A DNA stretch of 38,749 nucleotides, from contig NZ_JYJK01000005.1 of assembly GCF_003263785.1 (NCBI RefSeq), positions 1 through 38,749 of the forward strand, written 5' to 3'. The translations under genes were made by a program, and so were the position numbers. Below are positions 38,344 through 38,749 of the stretch, piece after piece; the stretch's first letter is position 1; each line of letters begins with the position of its first letter. The notes under the pieces are model-generated. The model had not been told where the DNA came from. It worked only from the letters and a program-made list of their open reading frames with translations, and ran no database searches. The stretch is from Vibrio variabilis (lineage in GTDB: Bacteria > Pseudomonadota > Gammaproteobacteria > Enterobacterales > Vibrionaceae).

Positions 38344-38749
38344 ATGACACTCAAAACACAACATGCTTTGGTGGTTGAAGGCGGCGCGATGCGGGGCATC
38401 TTTGCTGCTGGGGTTTTGGACGGCTTTCTCGACCATAGCTATAACCCATTTGATTTTTGCATTGGTGTCTCTGCAGGCGCGACCAATATTGCTTCTTGGC
38501 TTTCTAATCAGCGTGGACGAACCTATACCATCATATCCGACTACTCTTGTCGGCCTGAGTTTATCAACTTCGGCAAATTTGCCAGAGGTGGCCATTGGCT
38601 CGATCTTGACTGGCTCTGGGATCATATTGCGTTGCACTACCCTTATGACATGCAAGCCTTTAGCGAGCAATCTATTCCCTTCCATATCGTGACCACCGAT
38701 GTCACTTCGGGTGCCCCTGTCTATACATTAGGCAATGAGTGTAAACTTC
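38344..38749 (+). CDS. Patatin-like phospholipase family protein, partial (C-terminal part beyond the window)
   Basis: 135 complete codons are visible, beginning MTLKTQHALVVEGGAMRGIF. The oxyanion loop EGGAMRGIF (GGGxRG type) and the nucleophile elbow GVSAGA with the catalytic Ser are present, followed by FGKFARGGHWLDLDWLWDHI and IPFHIVTTDVTSGAPVYTLG. This resembles YjjU-type bacterial patatin proteins, cytoplasmic lipid acyl hydrolases whose substrate is not settled. The catalytic Asp lies outside the window. The ATG follows AAAGGAATCACATTTAA. It starts 41 bases after the restored AraC stop. Confidence 0.87.
   Translation, partial: MTLKTQHALVVEGGAMRGIFAAGVLDGFLDHSYNPFDFCIGVSAGATNIASWLSNQRGRTYTIISDYSCRPEFINFGKFARGGHWLDLDWLWDHIALHYPYDMQAFSEQSIPFHIVTTDVTSGAPVYTLGNECKL

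Noticed and set aside
1..38749. CRISPR arrays, tRNA or rRNA genes, insertion sequences, integrases
   Set aside because: None could be found by reading both strands, so there is no direct mobile-element explanation for the eCIS insertion in this window.

Overview
The window looks like a chromosomal segment of a marine gammaproteobacterium, most likely Vibrio or a close relative. The reasons are a liu/mmsA branched-chain amino acid catabolic cluster arranged as in Vibrionaceae, moderate GC, a SetA-like exporter with a divergent AraC regulator, and 7-bp tandem AGAACCT-type repeats near start codons. The genus is an inference. I see no integrase, transposase, tRNA, rRNA or CRISPR array.

Region 1 (1-9460) is branched-chain acyl-CoA catabolism. 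A leftward operon encodes thiolase, methylmalonate-semialdehyde dehydrogenase (MmsA), an acyl-CoA dehydrogenase and an enoyl-CoA hydratase cut by the window edge. A rightward set encodes LiuR (MerR family), isovaleryl-CoA dehydrogenase (LiuA), methylcrotonyl-CoA carboxylase beta (LiuB), methylglutaconyl-CoA hydratase (LiuC) and HMG-CoA lyase (LiuE). A MerR-type promoter with a 19-bp spacer over an 18-bp palindrome lies in the divergent gap. The biotin-carrying subunit LiuD, expected between LiuC and LiuE, is absent. A 7-codon ORF joined to both neighbours by ATGA overlaps sits there instead.

Region 2 (9631-33502) is a phage-tail-like extracellular contractile injection system (eCIS; Afp/PVC/MAC relatives). 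In order it holds a DUF4255 cap/terminator protein, an unknown protein, one sheath, two tube proteins, a DUF5908 protein, a LysM baseplate protein, a VgrG-like spike, a PAAR tip, a gp25 wedge, a very large baseplate-J protein (Afp11-like), a small fibre-like protein, an Afp12-like baseplate protein, a 1486-residue tape measure protein and a membrane protein. The membrane protein has a peptidoglycan-binding motif, a Ser/Thr linker, a GH18-like segment with an altered catalytic motif, and three C-terminal helices. An AAA+ ATPase (Afp15-like) lies convergently on the other strand. There are no capsid, terminase, portal, lysis or integrase genes, so it is not a prophage, and no TssJLM or ClpV, so it is not a type VI system. 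I recognise no toxin. Together the genes could build a contractile nanomachine that may be tied to the envelope.

Region 3 (33685-38749) holds an ABM-family monooxygenase, a PhoA-type alkaline phosphatase lipoprotein, a SetA-like sugar exporter divergent from an AraC regulator, and the start of a patatin-like phospholipase.

Fourteen genes, possibly fifteen, are broken by single-base indels. Nearly all are one-base losses, mostly in short homopolymers, and they hit housekeeping and accessory genes alike. In each case one or a few restored bases give a family-typical full-length protein. This looks like consensus sequencing error more than gene decay, so I annotate these as restored full-length CDSs and give the site of each break.
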